Under the pieces are notes generated by a model, which saw only the letters and a program-made list of their open reading frames with translations, ran no database searches and was not told the DNA's origin. 31,107 nt of DNA from positions 1 through 31,107 of the IMG/VR virus record IMGVR_UViG_3300005432_000256; one strand, written 5' to 3'. The stretch's first letter is position 1. Every line of letters begins with the position of its first letter. The DNA is from a virus. The position numbers were made by a program, and so were the translations under genes. Shown one piece after another: positions 1 through 6,270 of the stretch.

Positions 1-147
1 ACTTTTAGACGGACCCCAAAGAAGTACAGAGCCAAAAAGTTTTACAGTTTAAAACCTAACTATATAAAATTTAAGGATGAAGATGACCAGCTCATTGAAA
101 TCAGAACTCATGAGCCAATGAACTGGGATCTAGTAAAGGTATACTAA
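1..147 (+). CDS. 3' end of an unidentified phage gene (partial)
   Basis: An open frame enters from the left edge and ends at TAA 145-147, giving the last 48 residues of a protein. The piece is basic at its start (RRTPKKYRAKK) and more acidic later (KDEDDQ), and it ends in DLVKVY. No domain is recognisable in so short a tail. The stop shares one base with the ATG of the next gene (TAATG), so the two are probably translationally coupled in one operon that continues from outside the window. Confidence 0.6.
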   Translation, partial: TFRRTPKKYRAKKFYSLKPNYIKFKDEDDQLIEIRTHEPMNWDLVKVY

Positions 148-356
148 TGAAGAGTTGGCAAAGAAGACAGATAGACATACACACAGATCAACTAAAGTTT
201 CAAGAAAAAAGAATTGAAGCTCTAGAGAAAGACTCTCATCCTCCTTGCCCTTTAGAATGCTTTGATGGATATGACGAATTAGTCAAGAAAATTCAAAAAT
301 TAGAAAAGGAAGTCGAAAGCTTAACTAAGTTATCGACCTTGAGGAATGGAAAATGA
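147..356 (+). CDS. Small coiled-coil protein, paralogue of the next gene
   Basis: A 69-residue charged protein without membrane segment or signal peptide. Residues 13-30 carry the segment TDQLKFQEKRIEALEKD, which is nearly repeated in the following gene. Residues 45-62 (LVKKIQKLEKEVESL) show heptad spacing expected of a coiled coil. A Cys-Pro-rich stretch (PPCPLEC) lies between the two helical parts. It overlaps the preceding stop by one base and the next start by four, so it sits in a tight operon just ahead of the lysozyme gene. That position could suggest a lysis accessory role, but no transmembrane helix supports a holin or spanin call. Function unknown. Confidence 0.65.
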   Translation: MKSWQRRQIDIHTDQLKFQEKRIEALEKDSHPPCPLECFDGYDELVKKIQKLEKEVESLTKLSTLRNGK

Positions 357-526
357 AGAATTACGAAATCGAGATGCATGCAGACAGACTAAAGTTTCAA
401 GAGAAGAGGATTGATGCTCTTGAGGAAAAACTTCAGTCACAGGCAGATGAAGTAGAAAAACAAAGAAAGCAGATCGAAGGTTGGATCAAGAGATCAAGAC
501 TAGATCCAAGTGGAAAAATGACATGA
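353..526 (+). CDS. Small coiled-coil protein, paralogue of the previous gene
   Basis: The ATG at 353-355 overlaps the TGA of the previous gene (ATGA) and has a GAGGA Shine-Dalgarno at 341-345, seven bases upstream. The 57-residue product begins MKNYEIEMHADRLKFQEKR and continues with a charged helix (EKLQSQADEVEKQRKQI). Residues 10-24 match the neighbouring protein closely (DRLKFQEKRIDALEE against DQLKFQEKRIEALEK), so the two arose by tandem duplication. It is probably an all-helical coiled coil. Its TGA at 524-526 overlaps the ATG of the lysozyme, again as ATGA. This short frame is easily missed because a longer reading of the lysozyme frame starting at 481 covers part of it. Function unknown. 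Confidence 0.65.
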   Translation: MKNYEIEMHADRLKFQEKRIDALEEKLQSQADEVEKQRKQIEGWIKRSRLDPSGKMT

Positions 527-969
527 ACAGAGAAGCAGTTTACGAACAGCTCAAGATTGATGAAGGAGTAGTGTATGAAATCTACAATGACCACCTCGGC
601 TATCCAACCTTTGGCGTCGGTCACCTTATCCTCGAAAGTGACGAGGAATTCGGAAGGCCGACTGGAACACCAGTTACTGAAGAACGAGTCAGGGCGTGTT
701 TCGCTAGAGACCTTGAAATTGCCGAAGGAGAATGTTGTACTCTATACGGAGAAGGGAGTTTTAGAGCCTTCCCCGACGAAGTCCAGCAGATCCTGGTCAA
801 TATGATGTTTAACATGGGCAGACCCAGACTGTCCAAATTCAAAAATATGAATAAAGCCATAGAGCAAAATGACTGGAAAAGGGCTGCCGTTGAAGGAAGA
901 GATTCCTTATGGTACAGACAAGTACGAAAACGAGCAGAAAGATTAATGACTAGATTGGAAAATGTTTAA
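523..969 (+). CDS. Endolysin: T4-type lysozyme (GH24 muramidase)
   Basis: Hydrolyses the MurNAc-GlcNAc bond of peptidoglycan to release progeny. The 148-residue product aligns along its length with T4 lysozyme. The catalytic triad is E14 (in IDEG), D23 (in YND) and T29 (in GYPTFGVGH), with the same spacing as E11, D20 and T26 in T4. Later hallmarks are VNMMFNMG and the LWYRQVRKRAERL segment, equivalent to the WYNQTPNRAKRV region of T4. There is no signal peptide or SAR helix, so a holin is needed to reach the cell wall. I chose ATG 523 because it forms an ATGA junction with the upstream gene; an in-frame ATG at 481 would overlap that gene by 46 bases. Its TAA shares a base with the thyX ATG. 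Confidence 0.92.
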   Translation: MNREAVYEQLKIDEGVVYEIYNDHLGYPTFGVGHLILESDEEFGRPTGTPVTEERVRACFARDLEIAEGECCTLYGEGSFRAFPDEVQQILVNMMFNMGRPRLSKFKNMNKAIEQNDWKRAAVEGRDSLWYRQVRKRAERLMTRLENV

Positions 970-1652
970 TGAATGTAGCTTTAGTAGCTCTAAGCAAGCC
1001 GTCTGCACAGACAGGATGCAACACGGCTGATGAATTTATAGCTTACTGTGCAAGAGTAAGTAATCCTGACAATCAGAACAACAATAAGACAGCTCCAGGG
1101 TTGTTGAAGTACCTAATCAAACACGGTCATTGGAGCCCGTTTGAAATGGTATCTCTTACTATGGAAATTCAAACTACGAGAGATATCTCCCACCAAATAG
1201 TACGGCATCGAAGCTTCTCTTTTCAAGAGTTTAGCCAGAGATACGCTGTAACTAATGTTTTTGAAATTCGTGAAGCCAGGTTGCAAGACGAGAAAAATAG
1301 ACAAAATAGTATTACACTTGACTACCATAACACTTGCCATAGAAGAGTAAACGAAAGATTTTCAATGGCACAAACAGAAGTTTTAAGAACTGCACGAGAA
1401 GCTTATGAAAGTGCTTTGGAAGATGGCGTTGCAAAAGAGCAAGCACGCGCTCTTCTTCCAGAAGGTATGAGCGGTACTACTTTATATATGGCTGGTACAC
1501 TTCGTAGCTGGATTCACTATTGTGAACTTCGTAGAGCAAATGGAACTCAACAAGAGCATGCCGAGATAGCAGAAAGATGCTGGAGTATAATCGGTGATCA
1601 CTTCCCAAGTGTAAGGAAAGCAGTAGATGATCTTAACTCTGTTACTAATTAG
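969..1652 (+). CDS. thyX: Flavin-dependent thymidylate synthase ThyX
   Basis: Methylates dUMP to dTMP using methylene-tetrahydrofolate, with FAD and NADPH as reductant, supplying dTTP for phage replication. The ThyX signature RHRx7S is present as RHRSFSFQEFSQR (roughly residues 79-91). Other conserved parts are HWSPFEMVSLTMEI before it, LLPEGMSGTTLYMAGTLRSW late in the protein, and the C-terminal EIAERCW helix. At 227 residues it has normal family length. The ATG overlaps the lysozyme stop (TAATG), so the two are co-transcribed. It works in the same pathway as the NrdA and NrdB proteins encoded 20 kb downstream and the DUF5664-like protein at 2635. A small membrane-protein gene starts inside its 3' end in another frame. 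Confidence 0.96.
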   Translation: MNVALVALSKPSAQTGCNTADEFIAYCARVSNPDNQNNNKTAPGLLKYLIKHGHWSPFEMVSLTMEIQTTRDISHQIVRHRSFSFQEFSQRYAVTNVFEIREARLQDEKNRQNSITLDYHNTCHRRVNERFSMAQTEVLRTAREAYESALEDGVAKEQARALLPEGMSGTTLYMAGTLRSWIHYCELRRANGTQQEHAEIAERCWSIIGDHFPSVRKAVDDLNSVTN

Positions 1653-1773
1653 TTTCCCAGTAGTATTGCTATTGGGTGCGGCTTACGGCGATAAAAAAGC
1701 CACGGGGTATTGGCCCTGGCAAAAAGAATTTGATGTAGAATCAATGAAGGCGAAAAGCCGAAAAAAATCTTGA
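1627..1773 (+). CDS. Small membrane protein overlapping the thyX 3' end
   Basis: A 48-residue frame starts at ATG 1627 inside thyX (26-base overlap) with AAGGA at 1613-1617, nine bases upstream. It reads MILTLLLISFPVVLLLGAAYG, a single hydrophobic helix or uncleaved signal anchor, followed by a soluble basic tail that includes GYWPWQKEF and ends KAKSRKKS. The N-out/C-in or reverse topology cannot be told from sequence. Its TGA (1771-1773) is part of the -35 hexamer of promoter P1, so gene end and promoter interlock. Position after an endolysin makes a holin or lysis-regulator role conceivable, but nothing proves this. The alternative is that the frame is a chance reading of the short gap between thyX and P1. 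Confidence 0.6.
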   Translation: MILTLLLISFPVVLLLGAAYGDKKATGYWPWQKEFDVESMKAKSRKKS

Positions 1774-1798
1774 CATCAATTACATTTTCTAGTATAAT
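1770..1798 (+). promoter_or_regulatory. Promoter P1, sigma70 consensus
   Basis: TTGACA at 1770-1775 and TATAAT at 1793-1798 match the sigma70 consensus exactly with a 17-bp spacer. An A-rich run (AAAAAAATC) precedes the -35. The predicted transcription start, about seven bases after the -10, falls at 1804-1806, which is the ATG of the next gene. It belongs to a family of six nearly identical promoters in this window. Confidence 0.9.
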
Positions 1799-1804
1799 AC
1801 TTGC

Positions 1805-2377
1805 ATGAATATTTTTATACTTGACGAAAATCACGATAAGTGTGCAGAGTATCACGTTGACAAACACATAGTCAAAATGCCTTTAGAGGCAGCTCAAATG
1901 CTGTGCACTAATATGTGGGTTGATAAATACTTAGGGTATGTACCCGAGAAGCTAAGTAAAGAACAGTTAGCTTTATTGAGAGAGAAAAAACAAAATGAGC
2001 CAAGGGACTTCCCTTACTTGCCTACAATGCATAACCATCCTTGCACTATCTGGAGTCGTACTAGCATGGATAATTTCGAGTGGCTACACTGTTATGCAGC
2101 TGCGCTCAATGACGAGTATGGATACCGATACGGTAAAAGCCATAAATCAGTGCATGACGTCATACTCAAATTACCCGAGCCCGTATCTATACCAAGAATT
2201 GGACTCACACCTTTCGCTCAGGCTATGCCTGAAGAGCTCAAAGGATCAAATGCAGTAGTAGCATACCGAAAGTTTTATCACAAAGATAAAGCTACATTTG
2301 CTTCGTGGAAGTACCGAGACAAGCCACCTTGGTGGAGTGAAGATGAAGCAGATTACCAACAACGAATATCTCGGTAA
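1805..2377 (+). CDS. Conserved phage protein of the MNIFxLD type, near-leaderless
   Basis: A 190-residue soluble protein beginning MNIFILDENHDKCAEYH, followed by DKHIVKMPLEAAQML, HNHPCTIW, DEYGYRYGKSH and a C-terminal YRKFYHKDKATFASWK. From memory this pattern is shared by hypothetical proteins of many phages. The conserved His, Cys and Asp residues (H17, H21, H78, C80) look like a possible metal or catalytic site, but I do not know a proven activity. The ATG lies seven bases after the -10 box of P1, so the message has essentially no 5' leader and no Shine-Dalgarno. It is the first gene of the P1 unit. Confidence 0.8.
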   Translation: MNIFILDENHDKCAEYHVDKHIVKMPLEAAQMLCTNMWVDKYLGYVPEKLSKEQLALLREKKQNEPRDFPYLPTMHNHPCTIWSRTSMDNFEWLHCYAAALNDEYGYRYGKSHKSVHDVILKLPEPVSIPRIGLTPFAQAMPEELKGSNAVVAYRKFYHKDKATFASWKYRDKPPWWSEDEADYQQRISR

Positions 2378-2392
2378 GAGTAGGAGATAGAA

Positions 2393-2632
2393 TTGTTAGT
2401 TAAACTATTGAAAGGTTTAAAGAATGCAGTTAGTCCAAATTATTGGGCAGAAAAAATAGGGGAAAAGACTGGAGCTTACGATAAAGCTAGGAACAGTAAA
2501 TTAGCTACTTGGGCATCTAATTTAGATGGCTGGATGTGGTGGCTGTGGCAGCTAGGAGTAGGCTTAATCTTTTTTGTTTTTATTGAGATCATACTAAATA
2601 TGTTCGGTATGACCTTATTACCTTGGGGATAG
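2393..2632 (+). CDS. Small single-span membrane protein (TTG start)
   Basis: A 79-residue protein with a basic amphipathic N-terminus (LLKGLKNAV), the segment SPNYWAEKIGEKTGAYDKA, and a tryptophan-rich C-terminal hydrophobic stretch of about 25 residues (WMWWLWQLGVGLIFFVFI and beyond) ending in LLPWG. It is probably anchored in the inner membrane by its C-terminal helix. The TTG start at 2393 is supported by AGGAGA at 2382-2387, five bases upstream. From memory, similar proteins occur in marine phages without known function. A holin-like role is possible given the lysozyme about 1.4 kb upstream, but the long soluble N-terminus is not typical of one. Confidence 0.7.
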   Translation: MLVKLLKGLKNAVSPNYWAEKIGEKTGAYDKARNSKLATWASNLDGWMWWLWQLGVGLIFFVFIEIILNMFGMTLLPWG

Positions 2633-2634
2633 AT

Positions 2635-3042
2635 ATGAGTGAAGGCAGAAAGTTTGATAGTGAGAAACCAAAGCTATACTTACTTCCTCCCAAGTCCATC
2701 ATAGAAATTGGTAAAGTATTAACCTATGGGGCAGAGAAGTATGATGCTGAAAACTGGCGTAAAGTAGATGATCTACAAAATAGATATACCAGTGCTGCAT
2801 TAAGACATATCTTTGCCCACATAGACGGAGAGAAGTTAGACGAAGAGACGGGGTTATCACACCTCGCTCATGCAATGTGCTGTTTATTATTTAAGTTGGA
2901 GGACGAATTACTTGGCGAGAGTGAAGAAGAAAGAACACGAGAAACTAACGCAGGAGAACATAGCCCACGTTATAGAGTTGTTGTCGAGGGAGAGTCCGAT
3001 AACAAAAAAGGAGGCTTGCGAGATTTTGAATATCTCGTATAA
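2635..3042 (+). CDS. dATP/dGTP pyrophosphohydrolase-like protein (DUF5664 type)
   Basis: Residues 5-95 carry the pattern of the DUF5664/MazG-related all-helical family: RKFDSEKPKLYLLPP, TYGAEKYDAENWRK, TSAALRHIFAHIDGE, then DEETGLSHLAHAMCCLLF. The acidic EET and the two histidines are the likely Mg-nucleotide site. Some family members hydrolyse dATP or dGTP to monophosphates; the exact substrate here is inferred. The start at ATG 2635 follows GGGGAT and avoids overlap with the upstream TAG; an in-frame TTG at 2623 is the alternative. The last 35 or so residues run through the 5' part of the next gene (131-base overlap) and look poorly conserved. Confidence 0.8.
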   Translation: MSEGRKFDSEKPKLYLLPPKSIIEIGKVLTYGAEKYDAENWRKVDDLQNRYTSAALRHIFAHIDGEKLDEETGLSHLAHAMCCLLFKLEDELLGESEEERTRETNAGEHSPRYRVVVEGESDNKKGGLRDFEYLV

Positions 3043-3562
3043 TACTACGAGACTAAACAGAATAATAGAAGATTTCCAAGACAAACTAAACTTTAGAGCG
3101 AAAAGAAAAGCTCAGTTAAAAGGTAAACCTGCAAGCAAAGAAGAGATAAAAGACGCAATAATGTCTTACCTTCGTGGTGAGTCTGTGTCTGAAATCTCTC
3201 AGGCTATGTACCGCTCTACGGGGTTTGTGAAATCTATACTGCAAAGAGTGGGAGTACCAACACGACCCGCATTAGTAGAAGAGCGAAAGGGTTATGCATA
3301 CTTGCCTGAACAGTGTGTGGCCGAAGATTTCAGTGTAGGAGAAAGAGTTTGGTCTGCTTTCTATCATGCGCCTGCACTTATAGAAAAAGAATATGAAGAC
3401 CCTATGTATCAGAATAAGTACGCAGGCAAATGTTACTCAATATATGTACTAGAAGAAACCGAAAGCCTAGGAGTTGGAGGGTTTTATGCTGCTTCAATAG
3501 CATATGATCTTGGAAAATTAACTCACTTGGAGCAGTATGGTATTGATATCGAAAAAATATGA
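2912..3562 (+). CDS. Helix-turn-helix phage protein (TTG start)
   Basis: A soluble 216-residue protein, basic in its first 110 residues. Residues 1-60 (ARVKKKEHEKLTQENI, then ITKKEACEILNISYNTTRL) form a helix-turn-helix-like segment, and residues 75-110 (KEEIKDAIMSYLRGESVSEI, then YRSTGFVKSILQRVGVP) a second one. The C-terminal half carries VGERVWSAFYH and GKCYSIYVLEE, ending in LEQYGIDIEKI. I recognise this as a recurrent marine-phage hypothetical (from memory). Role likely DNA binding or transcription, not proven. TTG 2912 has a strong GGAGGA at 2898-2903, eight bases upstream; the longer frame from ATG 2870 has no such site and overlaps the previous gene further. It overlaps the next start as ATGA. 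Confidence 0.75.
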   Translation: MARVKKKEHEKLTQENIAHVIELLSRESPITKKEACEILNISYNTTRLNRIIEDFQDKLNFRAKRKAQLKGKPASKEEIKDAIMSYLRGESVSEISQAMYRSTGFVKSILQRVGVPTRPALVEERKGYAYLPEQCVAEDFSVGERVWSAFYHAPALIEKEYEDPMYQNKYAGKCYSIYVLEETESLGVGGFYAASIAYDLGKLTHLEQYGIDIEKI

Positions 3563-4107
3563 TTGACTTGTTTCATAAACACGTGCTGGATCAAATTGGA
3601 TCCTCTGAAATCTTTCATACTAAATTTTTTTCCGAAAGTTTTACACACAGTTTATACGAGTTATTTAAAGATCATGATGAGTGGACTACAAAAAGATTCG
3701 CATATTCTACTCATGATGTTCACCTAGAGGAATCTTTTCCTGATCTTTTTGATTTAATAAAAGAAAGGTTTGATAACTCTATTCTAAAAGTAATGGCTGA
3801 TGTGTGGGCATTAGACCAAGCAGTAGAGACAAAAGATATTTTTATAGTTAAGTACTCGAAGGATACACAGACGAAACTAAAAACTCATGTAGATGATAGT
3901 TACATTAGTGGTAGTATAAAATTAAATAATAATTATAAAGGGGGAATATTGACCTTTCCTAGACAGTCTGTAACAAATCAAGAAACAGAAGTAGGTGACT
4001 TATTACTTTGGCCTAGCCAGATTACTCACCCCCATAATAGTACATTATTAGAGGAAGGAGAAAAATATTCGATCACTATTTGGACAGCATGCAAAAATAA
4101 TTCTTGA
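3559..4107 (+). CDS. 2-oxoglutarate/Fe(II)-dependent oxygenase, prolyl-hydroxylase-like
   Basis: A 182-residue protein whose C-terminal half fits the double-stranded beta-helix of the Fe(II)/2OG oxygenases. H110 and D112 (KTHVDDSYI) are the proximal iron ligands. A beta stretch follows (GGILTFPRQ), then GDLLLWPS, and the distal ligand is H157 or H159 (ITHPHNS). The 2OG carboxylate is normally bound by Arg in a GxRYSxxxW motif; here it is GEKYSITIW, so K169 replaces Arg. The reaction would be hydroxylation of an unknown protein or other substrate, using iron. It closes the P1 unit. Its last codons (AAT AAT TCT TGA) are also the conserved upstream block and -35 box of promoter P2. Confidence 0.78.
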   Translation: MIDLFHKHVLDQIGSSEIFHTKFFSESFTHSLYELFKDHDEWTTKRFAYSTHDVHLEESFPDLFDLIKERFDNSILKVMADVWALDQAVETKDIFIVKYSKDTQTKLKTHVDDSYISGSIKLNNNYKGGILTFPRQSVTNQETEVGDLLLWPSQITHPHNSTLLEEGEKYSITIWTACKNNS

Positions 4108-4132
4108 CAGAAATGTTAAATCGAGATATAAT
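4104..4132 (+). promoter_or_regulatory. Promoter P2, sigma70 consensus
   Basis: TTGACA 4104-4109, 17-bp spacer, TATAAT 4127-4132, preceded by the shared block AAAATAATTC. The expected start is near 4139, leaving a leader of about 20 bases with a GAGGA site before ATG 4159. The TGA of the preceding oxygenase gene lies inside the -35 hexamer. Together with the terminator at 4558 it defines a monocistronic unit. Confidence 0.9.
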
Positions 4133-4158
4133 ATGTAATATTAAAAATGAGGAAACCA

Positions 4159-4551
4159 ATGGGCGACCGATTTTATTTTCAACAACAACAAAGAGGAAAA
4201 CGCAGAATGGCGTGGGATGACGACAAGAAGGCGCAAGCCGTAGAGATGTATGAAGCACAGGATCCAACTCCTGAGACTTCAATGGAAATTGTAAAAGAAA
4301 TTGCAGAAGAATTAAGTGAAAGCCCTAATGGTGTTCGTATGATTCTTACAAAAGCTGGAGTCTATGTAAAAAAGACTCAAGCGACTGGGAATGGGGGAGC
4401 TTCTTCAGGTGGCTCACGAGTTTCTAAACAGGCTGCTCAAGATGCCTTGACAGCCGCCATCATCGACAAAGGCTTAGCCGTAGACGAAGATATTATATCT
4501 AAACTTACTGGTAAAGCCGCACAATACTTTGCAGGCTTATTGGCCGACTAG
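4159..4551 (+). CDS. Small HTH-like DNA-binding protein, monocistronic
   Basis: A 130-residue protein. After a basic glutamine-rich N-terminus (FYFQQQQRGKRR) comes a helical segment WDDDKKAQAVEMYEAQDPTP and then EIAEELSESPNGVRMILTKAGVYVKK, which looks like a Myb/homeodomain-type helix-turn-helix. A flexible Gly/Ser linker (GNGGASSGGS) leads to a C-terminal helical part rich in Ala. The recognition segment resembles the repeats of the protein encoded at 7027. I chose ATG 4159 because GAGGA at 4149-4153 sits five bases upstream; an in-frame ATG at 4147 lacks a site. A third ATG at 4207 starts the conserved part. It has its own promoter and terminator, suggesting strong separate expression, for example of a regulator or DNA-coating protein. 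Confidence 0.75.
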   Translation: MGDRFYFQQQQRGKRRMAWDDDKKAQAVEMYEAQDPTPETSMEIVKEIAEELSESPNGVRMILTKAGVYVKKTQATGNGGASSGGSRVSKQAAQDALTAAIIDKGLAVDEDIISKLTGKAAQYFAGLLAD

Positions 4552-4557
4552 TACTTC

Positions 4558-4586
4558 CCTCGGGTGAAACCCCCGAGGAATTTTTT
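4558..4586 (+). terminator. Rho-independent terminator
   Basis: A perfect seven-base-pair stem, CCTCGGG (4558-4564) with CCCGAGG (4572-4578), a seven-base loop, then AA and six T residues at 4581-4586. It lies seven bases after the stop of the preceding gene and closes the P2 unit. I see no clear promoter between it and the gene at 4641, so that gene probably depends on read-through or an unrecognised promoter. Confidence 0.9.
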
Positions 4587-4640
4587 GTTCCGAAAGTTAT
4601 AGGACAGTAAAAGATTTTACCTACCTAACTAAGGAGCATC

Positions 4641-4907
4641 GTGAAGAAGGAAGAACTAGCCAAACTTGTGAATGAGTATGGCGATGCTATCATTACATAT
4701 CGTAGTGAGAACTCTAAAAAACTAAAGTATAATGTCTGCACATTGGACTTTAGTACGCAATACATTCAAGACAAGAAAAACCGAGCGAAGGAATCTCAAG
4801 AAACCCTGCTATTATTTTGCTGGGATACGGATTCGTATCGCTTATTGAAACCTAAGAATGTAACGAGTGTAGTACCTCTTTCCTCGGTGCTGAAGAACGA
4901 CTCATGA
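4641..4907 (+). CDS. Conserved small phage protein (GTG start)
   Basis: An 88-residue soluble protein with a helical N-terminus (KKEELAKLVNEYGDAIITYRS), the segment KLKYNVCTLDF, and the motif LLLFCWDTDSYRLLKP, ending near VPLSSVL. From memory the CWDTDSYRLL segment is well conserved among small proteins of marine phages, with no known role. GTG 4641 is chosen because AAGGAG at 4631-4636 lies four bases upstream. Its TGA overlaps the next ATG (ATGA), linking it to the PC4-like gene, so a shared role in DNA or transcription is possible but unproven. Confidence 0.75.
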   Translation: MKKEELAKLVNEYGDAIITYRSENSKKLKYNVCTLDFSTQYIQDKKNRAKESQETLLLFCWDTDSYRLLKPKNVTSVVPLSSVLKNDS

Positions 4908-5221
4908 TACAACTACATGAGCCAGCACCTACATATGAACATATTGTTCACTATGATGAAGAAAAGCAAGTACAGATACGAGTAACTGTGAACACTTTTA
5001 GAGAAACAGAGTATCTTCACGTAAGAAAGTATTATATGGACTTTGATGAAGAGTGGAAGCCTACTCCAGAAGGAATAGCTATGCCACTTGATTTCAATAA
5101 TTCAAGAGCCATGTTTAAAGCACTTGCAGAAATATTATCCTTAGCAGAGTCTCAAAAAATAATTGAGGAACAGTTCAAGGACTTAATACAAGAATTATAT
5201 AGGCACGAAAACCCAAAATAA
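4904..5221 (+). CDS. PC4-like ssDNA-binding transcription cofactor
   Basis: A 105-residue protein whose residues 23-75 follow the pattern of the PC4/Sub1 domain: a beta strand VQIRVTVNTF, then EYLHVRKYYMDFDEEWKPT, then GIAMPLDF and the closing helix ALAEILSLAE. The PTxxGIxxPL motif is the best marker. PC4 domains dimerise and bind single-stranded DNA, and phage versions are thought to act in recombination or transcription. Helical extension after residue 75 ends the protein. The start forms an ATGA junction with the previous gene. The stop at 5219-5221 is inside the conserved upstream block of promoter P3. The domain call is from pattern memory. Confidence 0.72.
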   Translation: MIQLHEPAPTYEHIVHYDEEKQVQIRVTVNTFRETEYLHVRKYYMDFDEEWKPTPEGIAMPLDFNNSRAMFKALAEILSLAESQKIIEEQFKDLIQELYRHENPK

Positions 5222-5224
5222 TTC

Positions 5225-5253
5225 TTGACACTTTATCTTTTTTCTAGTATAAT
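5225..5253 (+). promoter_or_regulatory. Promoter P3, sigma70 consensus
   Basis: TTGACA 5225-5230, 17-bp spacer, TATAAT 5248-5253, preceded by AAAATAATTC. The last spacer bases TTTCTAG also match P1. The predicted start is 5259-5262 and the ligase ATG is at 5262, so the leader is 0-3 bases and holds no Shine-Dalgarno. Confidence 0.9.
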
Positions 5254-5261
5254 ATATTTAT

Positions 5262-6212
5262 ATGAGTGAGAATACCAACAAAAAATCCGCAGCAAGAATG
5301 TACTACGAAGGTGGTGACAGTTCCTTAACTGACGCTGAGTGGGACGCCTTGTATGAGGACGAAACTGTAGGGTATACTCCAGATGATGGAGTACGTCATT
5401 CATTTCCAATGCTGTCACTTAAAAAGACGTTTGATGAGGATGAGCTAGGTTCTTGGATTGCTTCACATGAAGGCCAAGAGGTTATGTGTACTCCAAAATT
5501 AGACGGCTCGGCAGTATCATTATTATACGATAGGGGAAAATTTGTAAGAGCAACTACCCGTGGAAACGGAAAAATTGGAGTAGATATCTCAAATAAAATG
5601 AGGTTTCTAGTGCCAGAAAAAATTAATTTTGCTAAGAAAGTACAAATTGATGGGGAAGTAGTTGCTCCTATAACTATACCAAATGCTCGTAACTATGCGG
5701 CGGGGTCTCTTAATCTAAAATTAGTGAGAGACTTTATACCTCGGTGCAATGAATTACGATTTGTTGCATACGATCTACGACCTCATGGATTTATTGAGTC
5801 TTGGTCTGTACTTCTCAGTTGGTTAGAGGGGCTTGGCTTTTCAACTGTTTACTCAGTTGATGCGTCACAGTACCCAACCGATGGAGAAGTACACAGAATA
5901 GATAATATTGACTATTGGACAAAACAAGGCTTTACTTCTCATCACCCTAGAGGATCGCTTGCCTTCAAAATTCAAAAAGAAGGCGTAGTAACTTATCTAA
6001 GTAATGTTGAGTGGCAAACAGGTAAGTCAGGCGTTGTTACACCAGTAGCAATACTTGGCCCTGTTATGATTGGGGATGCCCTTGTATCAAGAGCAACCTT
6101 ACATAATATGGCTCACATTGAGGAGTTAGGTCTTGAAATTGGTTGCAACGTCGAGGTCATACGAAGTGGTGAAATTATCCCGCGTATTGTCCGACGAGTT
6201 GAGGAAAAATAA
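5262..6212 (+). CDS. ligA: NAD+-dependent DNA ligase, N-terminal half (adenylation + OB)
   Basis: Seals nicks using NAD+. Residues 8-33 are a shortened domain Ia (MYYEGG then LTDAEWDALY), which binds NMN. The adenylation domain follows, with the nucleophile K79 in PKLDG, then TRGNGKIGVDIS, DGEVV, NARNYAAGSL and the motif V segment LAFKI. The OB fold carries VEWQTGKSGVVTPVAILGPV and SRATLHN. The protein stops after SGEIIPRIVRRVEEK, exactly where a normal LigA of about 670 residues would continue into its zinc finger. That missing part is the next gene. P3 places the ATG at the transcript's 5' end. Split ligases of this kind are known from phage T5. Adenylation may occur alone; nick sealing probably needs both parts. 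Confidence 0.93.
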   Translation: MSENTNKKSAARMYYEGGDSSLTDAEWDALYEDETVGYTPDDGVRHSFPMLSLKKTFDEDELGSWIASHEGQEVMCTPKLDGSAVSLLYDRGKFVRATTRGNGKIGVDISNKMRFLVPEKINFAKKVQIDGEVVAPITIPNARNYAAGSLNLKLVRDFIPRCNELRFVAYDLRPHGFIESWSVLLSWLEGLGFSTVYSVDASQYPTDGEVHRIDNIDYWTKQGFTSHHPRGSLAFKIQKEGVVTYLSNVEWQTGKSGVVTPVAILGPVMIGDALVSRATLHNMAHIEELGLEIGCNVEVIRSGEIIPRIVRRVEEK

Positions 6213-6215
6213 TTC

Positions 6216-6244
6216 TTGACATGAAACCTAAATTTCCGTATAAT
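6216..6244 (+). promoter_or_regulatory. Promoter P4, at the ligase split
   Basis: TTGACA 6216-6221, 17-bp spacer, TATAAT 6239-6244, preceded by AAAAATAATTC, whose TAA (6210-6212) is the stop codon of the ligase N-terminal gene. The expected start is near 6251, giving a 20-base leader with AGAGGA (6259-6264) before ATG 6271. Confidence 0.9.
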
Positions 6245-6270
6245 ATACTTTCAATTTCAGAGGAATCTTT

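Noticed and set aside
481-522. Longer lysozyme start at ATG 481
   Set aside because: It overlaps the coiled-coil gene at 353 and adds residues outside the T4 lysozyme alignment; the ATGA at 523 fits better.
1653-1804. tRNA or other structural RNA after thyX
   Set aside because: No cloverleaf or CCA end is visible; the space is explained by a small coding frame and promoter P1.
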